From Achromobacter deleyi (lineage in GTDB: Bacteria > Pseudomonadota > Gammaproteobacteria > Burkholderiales > Burkholderiaceae_B): a DNA stretch of 64,000 nucleotides. Made by a program: the position numbers and the translations under genes. The stretch covers positions 1,798,001 through 1,862,000 of the forward strand of contig NZ_CP065997.1 of the NCBI RefSeq assembly GCF_016127315.1. Reading direction: 5' to 3'. Within the stretch, counting starts at the first letter, position 1. Each line of letters opens with the position of its first letter. Shown piece by piece: positions 1 through 8,832 of the stretch. Under the pieces are notes generated by a model. That model saw only the letters and a program-made list of their open reading frames with translations, searched no databases and had not been told where the DNA came from.

Positions 1-60
1 ATGTGCGGGCAGGCGTGGGCGCCTTTTTGCGCCTTGATCGATGTGATCGTCGAGGTCTTC

Positions 61-762
61 ATGAAGCGTGTGCTGTCCCGGATGTTGGTTGCGAGCGGGC
101 TGTTGCTCGGCGCCTCCGCCTTATCTACTTCGAGTTTCGCCGCCGATGGCGCTGCGGGCCCGGCCAAACCAGATGCCGCCAAGGGCGGGCAGCTGTTTGA
201 CCAGGGCGATGCCTCGCGCGGCATCATCGCCTGTGCGTCCTGTCATGGCGCGGCGGGTAACAGCACCATCCCGGTGAATCCCAACCTGGCTGCGCAACCC
301 CACGAATACCTGGTCAAGCAATTGACCGACTTCCAGGTCAAGCAGGGCGCCAAGCTGCCGGTGCGCAATGGTCCCGGTGGCAATCCCACCCCCATGACCG
401 CCATGGCGCAGAACCTGACGCCGGCCGATATGCAGAACATCGCCCTGTACCTGGCGCAGCAACCGCTGAAAGAGCCGGCCACCGCCGGTTATGAGAAGTT
501 GGTTGATCTGGGTCAAAAGATCTGGCGCGGCGGATTGCCCGAGCGCAATGTTCCCGCCTGTGCGGCATGCCATTCTGCCAATGGCGCGGGCATTCCGGGC
601 CAGTATCCCCGCCTGTCGGGCCAGTTCCCCTTGTATATCGAAGAGCAGCTCAAGCTGTTCCGCAGCGGCGATCGCGCCAACGACGTGATGCACGCCGTGG
701 CCGACCGGATGTCGGATGCCGACATCAAGGCCGTGGCGGACTACGCGGCCGGCCTGCGGTAG
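61..762 (+). CDS. Dihaem cytochrome c4
   Basis: 233-residue periplasmic electron carrier. Residues 1-27 form a signal peptide ending SFA before ADGAAG. Two haem-binding CXXCH motifs are present, CASCH at 58-62 and CAACH at 167-171, each starting one half of the internally duplicated cytochrome c4 fold. The usual role is passing electrons from bc1 to terminal oxidases. I chose the ATG at 61 because it begins the signal peptide; the frame is open back to base 1, but those 20 codons do not look exported. It sits just upstream of the cytochrome c maturation genes resB and ccsA, which fits its need for covalent haem. Confidence 0.93.
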   Translation: MKRVLSRMLVASGLLLGASALSTSSFAADGAAGPAKPDAAKGGQLFDQGDASRGIIACASCHGAAGNSTIPVNPNLAAQPHEYLVKQLTDFQVKQGAKLPVRNGPGGNPTPMTAMAQNLTPADMQNIALYLAQQPLKEPATAGYEKLVDLGQKIWRGGLPERNVPACAACHSANGAGIPGQYPRLSGQFPLYIEEQLKLFRSGDRANDVMHAVADRMSDADIKAVADYAAGLR

Positions 763-846
763 GCACCCGCCGGCAACGCGCGCGGCTGGTCCGCGTTCAC
801 GCAACCTGGGCATGACGGAACCTGTTTCCGTCTTGCGCTGTCTACG

Positions 847-880
847 AGGGGGGTAGCCGATCGTGCGGCCCCCCTTTTTT
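847..880 (+). terminator. Terminator-like hairpin abutting the resB start
   Basis: Six G (848-853) pair with six C (869-874), with an inner CCG/CGG pairing, followed at once by six T (875-880). This has the form of an intrinsic terminator for the cytochrome c4 gene, but the resB ATG lies two bases after the T-run, so it may instead act as an attenuator or occlude resB translation. Confidence 0.6.
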
Positions 881-881
881 C

Positions 882-2960
882 ATGAATTCGACTCAGACAC
901 ACTCCCGTCCCTCCCTGCGCAGCTTGCCCCGCGATCTGTTTGAATTGCTGGGTTCGATGCGCTTCGCCGTCAGCCTGCTGATGTTCATCTGCGTGGCGAG
1001 CCTGGTGGGAACGGTCCTGCAGCAGAACCGGTCGTCCAACAACTACATCGACCAGTTCGGCCCGTTCTGGTTCGAGGTGTTCGACAAGTTCTCGATCTGG
1101 CAAGTCTACAACAGCTGGTGGTTCCTGCTGATTATGGCGTTCCTGGTCATTTCGACGACGGTCTGCCTGATCCGCAACGCGCCCAAGATGCTGCGCGACG
1201 CGCGCTCGTTCCGCGAGCACGTGCGCGGGGGCAGCCTGCGGGCCTTTCCGCACCGCGTCGAGACCGAGGCGCCCACCGACGTGCCGCAGACCGCGGCCGG
1301 CCTGACCGCGCTGCTCAAGCGCATGGGCTACGCGGTGCGCGAGCGCCAGGACAGCACCGGCGTGCTGCTGGCCGCCAAGAAGGGCAGCGCCAACCGGCTG
1401 GGCTACGTGTTCGCCCACGCCGCCATGGTCATCATCTGTGTCGGCGGCCTGCTCGACAGCGAGCTGCCGGTGCGGCTGCAGGTCATGTTCGGCGGCAAGA
1501 AGCCCATCGTCGAGAACATGCTGATTTCCGAGGTGCCGGAGAGCGGCCGCCTGTCGGTCAACAACCCGAGCTTCCGCGCCAGCGTGCTGGTGCCGGAAAA
1601 CGGCCAGGCCAGCACCGCGGTGGTGATGGTGGGCGACGGCGCGCTGGTGCAGCCGATGCCGTTCACCCTGAAGCTCAAGAAATTCGTCGTCGATTACTAC
1701 TCGACCGGCATGCCCAGCCGCTTCGCCAGCGAAGTCGAAGTGACCGATCCGGACACCGGCAAGAGTTTCGATTCGACCATCGAGGTCAACGAGCCGCTGC
1801 GCTTCAAGGGCATGACGGTCTACCAGTCCAGCTTCGATGACGGCGGCAGCACGGTGGTGCTCAAGGGCTATCCGCTGGTGGGCGCCGACAGCGCCACGTT
1901 CAATGTTGACGGCACCGTGGGCAAGACCGCCGAAGTAACCGCTCACACTGCGCGTGGCCCGCGCAGCATGGGGGTGGAAATCACGGCGCTGCGCCCGATC
2001 AACGTCGAGGACCTGACCCGCGGCGATCCCAAGGGCGGCAACCAGAGCTTCGCCGAGCACGTGGCCTCGGTGTCCGGCAGCGCCGCCGGCAAGAAGAACG
2101 AGAACCTGCGCAACGTGGGCCCCAGCGTCGAATACAAGCTGATCGACGACGCGGGCCAGGCGCACGAATTCCAGAATTACATGCTGCCGGTGCAGCTGGA
2201 CGGCGCCAGCGTGTTCCTGGCTGGCGTGCGCAACAATGCCGCCGAGCCGTTCCGCTATCTGCGCATCCCGGCCGACGACGACAGCTCCGTGGCGGAGTTC
2301 ATGCGGTTGCGCGCGACGCTGGCCGATCCCGCCGCGCGCCAGGAAGCGGCCCGCCGCTTCGCCGAGCGCAACAGCCCCAGCGGCGCCGACCGCCAGCCGT
2401 TGCAGACGGCCGCCGATCGCGCCCTGGAAACCTATGCCTCCGGCGGCCTGCAGGCCGTGGCCGCGTTCCTGCAGGCCAACACGCCGGCCGCCGACCTGGA
2501 GCGCGCCGCGGACGTGGTGATCCGCCTGATCGGCGCCAGCATGAACGAACTGCGGGCGGTCGAGCGCGAACGCGCCGGCTTGCCGCCGGTCCCGACCGAA
2601 GGCCCCGAGGCCGAGCGCGCCGCGCTGTGGTCGCGCCTGGCGGTGGCGGCGCTGTCGGACCTGACGGTCTATCCGGCCCCGGTGTTCTTCTCCCTGGCTG
2701 ATTTCAACCACGTGCAGGCCAGCGTCTTCCAGGTCAGCCGCACGCCGGGCAAGAATACGGTCTACCTCGGCAGCCTGCTGCTGGTGCTGGGGGTGTTCTC
2801 GATGTTCTATATTCGGGATCGCCGCGTCTGGATCTGGATCAAGCCGCAGGAAGGCGGCAGCGGCATCCTGGCGGCGATGACGTCGCAGAAGCGTACACTC
2901 GACTTCAACCAGGAGTTCGATCGCTTCAAGCAGGCGCTGCTGCGCCAGAAAGGGTCTTAA
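882..2960 (+). CDS. resB: Cytochrome c biogenesis protein ResB (CcsB)
   Basis: 692 residues, the usual size for ResB of System II cytochrome c maturation, which with CcsA exports haem and attaches it to apocytochromes. Transmembrane segments are visible at about 26-46, 79-97, 174-191 and 626-646, with a large periplasmic region between the third and fourth. The start at 882 has no Shine-Dalgarno sequence and follows directly on a terminator-like hairpin; the next Met is residue 26, already in the first membrane helix, so 882 remains the best start. ccsA follows after 8 bp, so the pair is co-transcribed. Confidence 0.93.
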   Translation: MNSTQTHSRPSLRSLPRDLFELLGSMRFAVSLLMFICVASLVGTVLQQNRSSNNYIDQFGPFWFEVFDKFSIWQVYNSWWFLLIMAFLVISTTVCLIRNAPKMLRDARSFREHVRGGSLRAFPHRVETEAPTDVPQTAAGLTALLKRMGYAVRERQDSTGVLLAAKKGSANRLGYVFAHAAMVIICVGGLLDSELPVRLQVMFGGKKPIVENMLISEVPESGRLSVNNPSFRASVLVPENGQASTAVVMVGDGALVQPMPFTLKLKKFVVDYYSTGMPSRFASEVEVTDPDTGKSFDSTIEVNEPLRFKGMTVYQSSFDDGGSTVVLKGYPLVGADSATFNVDGTVGKTAEVTAHTARGPRSMGVEITALRPINVEDLTRGDPKGGNQSFAEHVASVSGSAAGKKNENLRNVGPSVEYKLIDDAGQAHEFQNYMLPVQLDGASVFLAGVRNNAAEPFRYLRIPADDDSSVAEFMRLRATLADPAARQEAARRFAERNSPSGADRQPLQTAADRALETYASGGLQAVAAFLQANTPAADLERAADVVIRLIGASMNELRAVERERAGLPPVPTEGPEAERAALWSRLAVAALSDLTVYPAPVFFSLADFNHVQASVFQVSRTPGKNTVYLGSLLLVLGVFSMFYIRDRRVWIWIKPQEGGSGILAAMTSQKRTLDFNQEFDRFKQALLRQKGS

Positions 2961-2968
2961 GGTTTCCT

Positions 2969-4315
2969 ATGTCCACGACGACCACCACGCATCCCCCCAC
3001 GCCCGACAACCTCTGGCAGGACAGCCTGTCCGAGACCGGTGACAGCCGCGCGCAGCGCGGCCGGCCGGACTGGACGGACATCGTGTTCTTCCTGCTGCTG
3101 GCGGCCGGCGCCGGGTTCGCGCTGACGCGTTTCAGCGGCGCCATGGACTACTACGAGAAGATCATCCTGTGCGGCACCGTGCCGGTGCTGGCCTGGATGG
3201 GCTGGCTGTGGCGTCCGCTGCGCCGCCTGATGGTGGCCTGTGCGATCGCGGCCGGTCTGGCGCTGATGCTCTACGGCAACGACCTGGCGCGGGCCGAGCA
3301 GGTGTTCTTCCTGAAATACCTGTTCTCGTCGCAGTCGGCGATCCTGTGGATGAGCGCGCTGTTCGCGCTGGCCATGGTCTGCTACTGGATCGGCTTCTTC
3401 AGCCCGACCGCGGCCTGGCTGGGCACGGCCCTGACCTGGGGCGCGGTGTTCGCGGGCGTCACGGGCCTCCTGGTGCGCTGGCGCGAAGGCCACCTGATGG
3501 GCCCGGACCTGGGCCACATCCCGGTCAGCAACCTGTACGAAGTGTTCGTGCTGTTCGCGCTGATCACGGCGCTGTTCTACCTGTACTACGAACGCAAGTA
3601 CGCCACGCGCGCGCTGGGCGGCTTCGTGCTGCTGGTGGTGACGTCGGCGGTGGTGTTCCTGCTGTGGTATTCGTTCACGCGCGACGCCGGGCAGATCCAG
3701 CCGCTGGTGCCGGCGCTCAAGAGCTGGTGGATGAAGCTGCACGTGCCCGCCAACTTCATCGGCTACGGCACCTTCTCGCTGGCGGCGATGGTCGGCTTCG
3801 CCTACCTGGTCAAGCAGCACGGCCAGACCTCGTCGTGGCTCAAGCTGGCGCCGCTGTTCGTGCTGGGCGTGCTGCTGTGCGCCGAGCCCATGGTGTTCCG
3901 CACCGACGGCCTGTCGGCCACCTGGATGCTGTACTTCGGCATCGGCGCGGTGATCGTCGGCGCCATCCTGCTGGGCCGGCGCCGCATCGCCGCCGCGCTG
4001 CCGCCGCTGGAGGTGCTGGACGACATCATGTACCGCGCCATCGCCATCGGCTTCGCCTTCTTCACCGTGGCGACCATCCTGGGCGCGCTCTGGGCCGCGG
4101 ACGCCTGGGGCGCCTACTGGCAGTGGGACCCCAAGGAAACCTGGGCGCTGATCGTCTGGCTGAACTACGCGGCCTGGCTGCACATGCGCCTGATCAAGGG
4201 CCTGCGCGGCACCATGGCGGCCTATTGGGCGCTGACGGGTCTTCTGATCACCGGCTTCGCCTTCCTCGGGGTGAACATGTTCCTGTCGGGCCTGCATTCC
4301 TACGGCCAGCTCTGA
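2969..4315 (+). CDS. ccsA: Haem-handling cytochrome c assembly protein CcsA (ResC type)
   Basis: 448-residue polytopic membrane protein with the tryptophan-rich WWD motif (WGAYWQWDPKETW, about residues 379-391) that presents haem at the outer face of the membrane. It partners ResB to form the System II synthetase. Names are confused in databases: the WWD protein is CcsA in Bordetella work but matches a family called CcsB elsewhere. The start follows resB by 8 bp with AAGG upstream. The first 30 residues are hydrophilic, then many helices follow. Confidence 0.93.
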   Translation: MSTTTTTHPPTPDNLWQDSLSETGDSRAQRGRPDWTDIVFFLLLAAGAGFALTRFSGAMDYYEKIILCGTVPVLAWMGWLWRPLRRLMVACAIAAGLALMLYGNDLARAEQVFFLKYLFSSQSAILWMSALFALAMVCYWIGFFSPTAAWLGTALTWGAVFAGVTGLLVRWREGHLMGPDLGHIPVSNLYEVFVLFALITALFYLYYERKYATRALGGFVLLVVTSAVVFLLWYSFTRDAGQIQPLVPALKSWWMKLHVPANFIGYGTFSLAAMVGFAYLVKQHGQTSSWLKLAPLFVLGVLLCAEPMVFRTDGLSATWMLYFGIGAVIVGAILLGRRRIAAALPPLEVLDDIMYRAIAIGFAFFTVATILGALWAADAWGAYWQWDPKETWALIVWLNYAAWLHMRLIKGLRGTMAAYWALTGLLITGFAFLGVNMFLSGLHSYGQL

Positions 4316-4329
4316 GCCTGGCGCGCACG

Positions 4330-4361
4330 GCAAAAGGCCCCGTTACGACGGGGCCTTTTGC
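4330..4361. terminator. Bidirectional terminator between ccsA and lysA
   Basis: A perfect 12-bp stem (4330-4341 with 4350-4361) and 8-base loop, with AAAA on the left arm and TTTT on the right, lies between the convergent ccsA and lysA genes and can serve both. Confidence 0.85.
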
Positions 4362-4381
4362 ATGGGGAAGCCGGAGCGCGT

Positions 4382-5674
4382 TCAGGGCAGCGTCGATTCG
4401 CCGCGCAGCAGATCCCGCAGGGTCTCGCGCTGGCGCACCACGTAATAGTGGTCGCCGTCGACCATGACCTCGGCCGCGCGCGGGCGGGTGTTGTAGTTGC
4501 CGGCCATGGTCATGCCGTAGGCGCCGGCCGATTCCAGCGCCAGCACATCGCCCTGTTCCAGCACCAGCGCGCGCTGGCGGGCCAGCCAGTCGGCGCTTTC
4601 GCAGACCGGGCCGACGACGTCGTATTCGAGCGTGTCGCCGGTGCGCGGCCGCAGCGGCCGCAGGCCGTGCCAGGCGTCGTACAGCGCCGGCCGTAGCAGG
4701 TCGTTCATGGCGGCGTCGACGATGGCGAAATTGCGCGCCTCGCCGTGCTTCAGGTACTGGACGGCGGTCAGCAGCACGCCGGCGTTGCCGACCAGCGACC
4801 GCCCGGGTTCGAGCACCAGCCGCAAATGGCCCTGGCCGCGTGCCTGCAGGCGCTGGAACACGTGATCCAGCAGCGCCTTGGGCGAGGGCGGCACTTCGTC
4901 GCTGTAGCGGATGCCCAGGCCGCCGCCCAGGTCCAGGTGCGACAGGCGGATGCCGATGCCGTCCAGGTCGGCGACCAGGTCGAGCAGCTTTTCCAGTGCG
5001 TCGAAATAGGGACTGATGTCGGTCAGCTGCGAGCCGATGTGGCAGTCCAGGCCGGTGATCTCCAGGCCGGGCAGCAGGCGGGCGCTGCGGTAGGCGTCCA
5101 GCGCCGCCCCGATGGGGATGCCGAACTTGTTTTCCTTCAGGCCGGTGGAGATGTAGGGATGGGTCTGCGCGTCGACGTCCGGGTTGACGCGCAGCGCCAC
5201 CCGGGCGCGTTGCCCGGTTTCCCGGGCCACGTCGGACAGCCGCTGCAATTCGGCCTCGGACTCGACGTTGAAGCACATGACGCCGGCGGCCAGCGCCGCG
5301 CGCATTTCCCAGGCCTGCTTGCCGACGCCGGAAAAGACGATGCGGGCGGGATCGGCGCCCACGGCCAGGGCGCGTTCGAGTTCACCGCCGGAGACGATGT
5401 CGAAACCGGCGCCGAGGCGGGCGAATTCCTTGAGGACGGCCAGGTTGGAATTGGCCTTCATGCCGTAGCAGACCTGCACGGGGCGCTGCCCGACGGCGCT
5501 GCGGTAGGTTTCCCAGGCGGCCTTGAGCGCCGCGCGGGAGTAGACGTAGAGCGGCGTTCCCAGTTTTTCGGCCAGATGGTCCAGCGGCACGTCTTCGGCG
5601 TACAGCACGTTGTTGCGGTACTGGAAGAAGGGGTGCCCGGCCAGTTCGGGCGGAACCGGGAACGCGGCGGTCAT
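4382..5674 (-). CDS. lysA: Diaminopimelate decarboxylase
   Basis: 430 residues, the usual length for LysA, the PLP enzyme that decarboxylates meso-diaminopimelate to lysine in the cytoplasm. Visible motifs: the PLP lysine in GMKANSN (Lys73), the glycine loop HLDLGGGLGIRY, the phosphate-binding EPGRSLVGN and the active-site cysteine in GPVCESADW (Cys358). The ATG overlaps the stop of the upstream small lipoprotein gene (ATGA), and no Shine-Dalgarno sequence is seen, so translation is probably coupled. The same lipoprotein-lysA-cyaY neighbourhood occurs in many proteobacteria. Confidence 0.96.
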   Translation of the reverse strand: MTAAFPVPPELAGHPFFQYRNNVLYAEDVPLDHLAEKLGTPLYVYSRAALKAAWETYRSAVGQRPVQVCYGMKANSNLAVLKEFARLGAGFDIVSGGELERALAVGADPARIVFSGVGKQAWEMRAALAAGVMCFNVESEAELQRLSDVARETGQRARVALRVNPDVDAQTHPYISTGLKENKFGIPIGAALDAYRSARLLPGLEITGLDCHIGSQLTDISPYFDALEKLLDLVADLDGIGIRLSHLDLGGGLGIRYSDEVPPSPKALLDHVFQRLQARGQGHLRLVLEPGRSLVGNAGVLLTAVQYLKHGEARNFAIVDAAMNDLLRPALYDAWHGLRPLRPRTGDTLEYDVVGPVCESADWLARQRALVLEQGDVLALESAGAYGMTMAGNYNTRPRAAEVMVDGDHYYVVRQRETLRDLLRGESTLP

Positions 5675-5838
5675 GGCAGGGAGGGCGTGGCCGGTATCTG
5701 CGGTACCTGGGGCGTCGTCTGGCCTCGCCCGGGTGGGGGCGGCTTGCCGTCGGGCGTGGGCATATACAACGGACCCTTGTAGCCGCAGGCCGCAACCATG
5801 CCGGTCGCCAACAGCGTGGCTACAATGCGAAGAGACAT
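5671..5838 (-). CDS. lptM: Small lipoprotein, LptM (YifL) type
   Basis: 55-residue lipoprotein. A short signal sequence ends in the lipobox VAAC (acylated Cys18), followed by GYKGPLYMP, the conserved start of the LptM/YifL family, then a proline-rich tail. In Escherichia coli LptM assists maturation of the LptD-LptE LPS translocon at the outer membrane. The stop overlaps the lysA start by 4 bases, and the gene is divergent from cyaY with about 55 bp for both promoters. An in-frame GTG eight codons upstream is an alternative start. Confidence 0.85.
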   Translation of the reverse strand: MSLRIVATLLATGMVAACGYKGPLYMPTPDGKPPPPGRGQTTPQVPQIPATPSLP

Positions 5839-5893
5839 GCGGCTGAATGCCAATTGGAACACTGGGAACTCCGTAATTCTTGCAGGCTCGATT

Positions 5894-6223
5894 ATGACCG
5901 AATCCGAATTTCTTGCGTTGATCGACCAGGTGCTGAACAGCATCGAAAGCCAGGCCGATGACTGGGCGGCTTCGCTCGACGTCGACGTCGAAACCAGCCG
6001 CAGCGGCAATGTGCTGACGATGGTCTTCGAAGACAATACCCACGTGGTGGTGAACAGCCAGGCCGCCATGCAGGAACTGTGGGTGGCCGCGCGCAGCGGC
6101 GGCTTCCACTACCGTTACGACGGCCAGAACTGGAACGATACCCGAGGCGGCCCGAAATTGCCGGACGCCCTGTCCCAGATCTGTTCGGCGGCGGCCGGCG
6201 TGCCCGTCACGATCCGCCTGTAA
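5894..6223 (+). CDS. cyaY: Frataxin-like iron-binding protein CyaY
   Basis: 109 residues, the normal CyaY length. It shows the acidic first helix (MTESEFLALIDQVLNSIE) and the WVAARSGGFHY and W-D core of the frataxin fold. CyaY binds iron and modulates the IscS/IscU iron-sulfur assembly machinery. The ATG at 5894 gives the canonical N-terminus. It is divergent from lptM-lysA and converges on mrcA across a shared terminator. Confidence 0.94.
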   Translation: MTESEFLALIDQVLNSIESQADDWAASLDVDVETSRSGNVLTMVFEDNTHVVVNSQAAMQELWVAARSGGFHYRYDGQNWNDTRGGPKLPDALSQICSAAAGVPVTIRL

Positions 6224-6231
6224 CGCCCAAT

Positions 6232-6262
6232 AAAAAGGCCGGCTGACGCCGGCCTTTTTTTC
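6232..6262. terminator. Bidirectional terminator between cyaY and mrcA
   Basis: A 12-bp stem (6232-6243 with 6248-6259) with a TGAC loop carries A5 on one side and T8 on the other. It serves both convergent genes. Confidence 0.88.
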
Positions 6263-6269
6263 ATTCCGT

Positions 6270-8717
6270 TCAGAACGGGATCTTCTGCGACCAGGGTTGG
6301 GCGTTCTGCGAGCCCACGCCCGGTCCGACCTTGATGCGGTTGTCTTCGCCGCTGTCGTTGTTCAGGCCGTTCAGGAACTCGCCCAGCGTATCGGCCTGCG
6401 GCAGGCCCAGGCGCGCCACCGCCTGTCCGGGCGGGAATTCCGAGAAGTAGTACTCGCCGTTCTCGACGATGATGCCGTCGGGACGGGGGCGCGGCTTTTC
6501 TTCCGGCACGCCCTTGAGCACGTCCTGCATGTAGTCGACCCAGATCGGCATGGCCACGCCGCCGCCGGTTTCGCGCGAACCCAGCGACTTGGGCTGGTCG
6601 AAGCCGAGCCAGGCGGTGGCCACCAGCGACGGCGTGTAGCCCGAGAACCACGCATCCACGGATTCGTTGGTGGTGCCGGTCTTGCCGGCGATGTCGTTGC
6701 GCTTGAGCAGCACGCGGGCGCGGGCGGCGGTGCCGTAGGTGGCCACGCCGCGCAGCACGTCGTCCATGATCCAGGCGGTGCGCGGGTCGATGGCGCGGGC
6801 GGCGGCGTCGCCGGCCACGGTCGGCTTGGCCTGCATCACGATCTTGCCGTTGCTGTCGGTGACGCGGTCGATCAGGTAGGGCGTGACGCGGTAGCCGCCG
6901 TTGGCGAACACCGAGAACGCGCCGGCCAGCTGCAGCGGGGTCACCGAGCCGGCGCCCAGCGCCAGCGGCAGCACCGCGGGCTGGCGCGCCTTGTCGAAGC
7001 CGAAGCGGGTCAGGTAGTCCTGCGCGTACTGCGGGCCAATGGCCTGCAGGATGCGGATCGAGACCATGTTCTTGGACTTGTACAGGCCCTGGCGCAGCGT
7101 CAGCATGGGCTCGTACTGGTTGCCGTAGTTCTTCGGATTCCAGGCCTTGGAGCCGGTCTGGGCCGCGGTCAGTTCGAACGGCTGGTCGGAGATCTGCGTG
7201 GCCGGCGTCAGGCCGCGCTCGAGCGAGGCGGCGTAGATGAACGGCTTGATGTTCGAGCCGGGCTGGCGCCAGGCCTGCGTCACGCGGTTGAAGTTGCCGC
7301 GGTAGAAGTCGAAGCCGCCGACCATGGCGCGGATCGCGCCGTCCTGCGGCGACAGCGCCACGAACGCGGCCTGCACCGACGGCAGGTTGATGATTTCCCA
7401 GTTGTCGCCGAGCTTGCGGATGTAGACCACCGAGCCGCGCTTGATGCGCTGCTCGGGCTTGGCCTTGTCGTTGAGCGCGCGCGCCACCACGCCCAGCACC
7501 TTCTTGTCGGTGACGGTGATGATCTCGCGCGAGCTGCGCGCCAGCTTCACTTCGGTGGGGCTGGCCGACAGCACCAGCGCGGTCAGCAGGTCGCCGCTGT
7601 CGCCGAACTTGTCGAACACGCCGTCCAGGAATTCATCTAGGGCCTGCGGGTTGTTCTCGGTGCCCGGCGGCAGGTCGAGCTGTTCCTCGGGGCCCGGGTA
7701 GGGCGCGCGGCGGGTGTATTCCAGCACGCCTTCACGCACGGCGCGGTAGGCCGCTTCCTGGTCCTTGGACTGGACCGTGGTGTAGATGTTGATGCCGCGC
7801 GAGTAGACGTTGTCCTGGTACACGTTGAACAGCAGCTGGCGCGCCAGTTCGGCCACGTATTCGCCATGGATGCTGTAGCCGCCAGCCGGCGTGCCTTCGG
7901 CCGACTTCATGACGATCTGCTGCGCCATCGCCTGCTTGTATTCGGGCTCGGTCAGGTAGCCCAGCGACTGCATGCGGCCCAGCACGTAGCGCTGGCGCAG
8001 CTCGGCGCGGGGGCGGTTGGAGATCGGGTTGAAGCGCGACGGGGCCTTGGGAATGCCGGCCAGCATCGCGGCCTCGGCCGGCGTCACTTCGGACAGCGGC
8101 TTGCCGAAATAGGTGCGCGAGGCGGCGGCGAACCCGTAGGCGCGGTGGCCCAGGTAGATCTGGTTCATGTAGAGCTCGAGGATCTGGTCCTTGGTGAGCT
8201 CGGATTCGATCTTGAACGTCAGCAGCAGTTCGTAGAACTTGCGCGAGTAGGTCTTTTCCGACGACAGGTAGAAGTTGCGCGCCACCTGCATGGTGATCGT
8301 GCTGGCGCCCTGCGTCTTGGACATGTTGATCAGGTTGGTCAGGCCGGCGCGCACCACGCCGGTCCAGTCGATCCCGCCGTGCTGGTAGAAGCGGTCGTCT
8401 TCGGCCGCCAGCACCGCGGACTTCATCACGTCCGGGATTTCATTGAAGCGCAGCACGTTGCGGCGCTCTTCGCCGAATTCGCCGATCAGCACCTTGTCCG
8501 CCGTGTAGACGCGCAGCGGCACCCGCGGGCGGTAGTCCGTCATGGCGTTCAGGTCCGGCAGGTTGGGCCAGGCCAGCGCCAGCGCCATGCCCGCCAGCAG
8601 CACGCCGCACAGGAACAGGCCGGCAAAGAAAATGCCGGTCTTGACGAAAAAACGCAATATCGGGGAACCGTTATTGGCGGGCTTGTCTTTTTTGGAGGAA
8701 TTCTGCGGCTTGCTCAT
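6270..8717 (-). CDS. mrcA: Penicillin-binding protein 1A (bifunctional transglycosylase/transpeptidase)
   Basis: 815-residue class A PBP. A cytoplasmic tail and membrane anchor (about 20-50) precede a GT51 transglycosylase domain with the catalytic Glu106 in AAEDDRFYQHGGI and the GASTITMQ motif. The transpeptidase domain has the SXXK serine (Ser488 in PGSNIKPF), an SKN motif and KTGT at 679-682. It polymerises and cross-links peptidoglycan in the periplasm. It is divergent from aroK. In E. coli and many relatives, type IV pilus assembly genes (pilMNOPQ/hof) lie between the two; here they are absent. Confidence 0.96.
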   Translation of the reverse strand: MSKPQNSSKKDKPANNGSPILRFFVKTGIFFAGLFLCGVLLAGMALALAWPNLPDLNAMTDYRPRVPLRVYTADKVLIGEFGEERRNVLRFNEIPDVMKSAVLAAEDDRFYQHGGIDWTGVVRAGLTNLINMSKTQGASTITMQVARNFYLSSEKTYSRKFYELLLTFKIESELTKDQILELYMNQIYLGHRAYGFAAASRTYFGKPLSEVTPAEAAMLAGIPKAPSRFNPISNRPRAELRQRYVLGRMQSLGYLTEPEYKQAMAQQIVMKSAEGTPAGGYSIHGEYVAELARQLLFNVYQDNVYSRGINIYTTVQSKDQEAAYRAVREGVLEYTRRAPYPGPEEQLDLPPGTENNPQALDEFLDGVFDKFGDSGDLLTALVLSASPTEVKLARSSREIITVTDKKVLGVVARALNDKAKPEQRIKRGSVVYIRKLGDNWEIINLPSVQAAFVALSPQDGAIRAMVGGFDFYRGNFNRVTQAWRQPGSNIKPFIYAASLERGLTPATQISDQPFELTAAQTGSKAWNPKNYGNQYEPMLTLRQGLYKSKNMVSIRILQAIGPQYAQDYLTRFGFDKARQPAVLPLALGAGSVTPLQLAGAFSVFANGGYRVTPYLIDRVTDSNGKIVMQAKPTVAGDAAARAIDPRTAWIMDDVLRGVATYGTAARARVLLKRNDIAGKTGTTNESVDAWFSGYTPSLVATAWLGFDQPKSLGSRETGGGVAMPIWVDYMQDVLKGVPEEKPRPRPDGIIVENGEYYFSEFPPGQAVARLGLPQADTLGEFLNGLNNDSGEDNRIKVGPGVGSQNAQPWSQKIPF

Positions 8718-8832
8718 CGCGGCGATTTTACGGGTATCTCCGGTCCCACCTCAGTGTGGCGGATCGGTTTCTGTAACAAGATAGTTCAGTGTGGTGCGCG
8801 GGCAACTTGGCGGCAGATGTGATAATGCCGTC

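Noticed and set aside
741..2711. Long minus-strand open frame opposite resB
   Set aside because: Arg/Ala/Gly/His-rich translation with no domain, lying exactly opposite a well-supported gene; a GC-rich shadow. The same applies to long antisense frames opposite ccsA, uvrA, glcB, aspS and others.
8791..8832. Upstream start for aroK
   Set aside because: Would add residues unlike the family and extend into the promoter region shared with mrcA.
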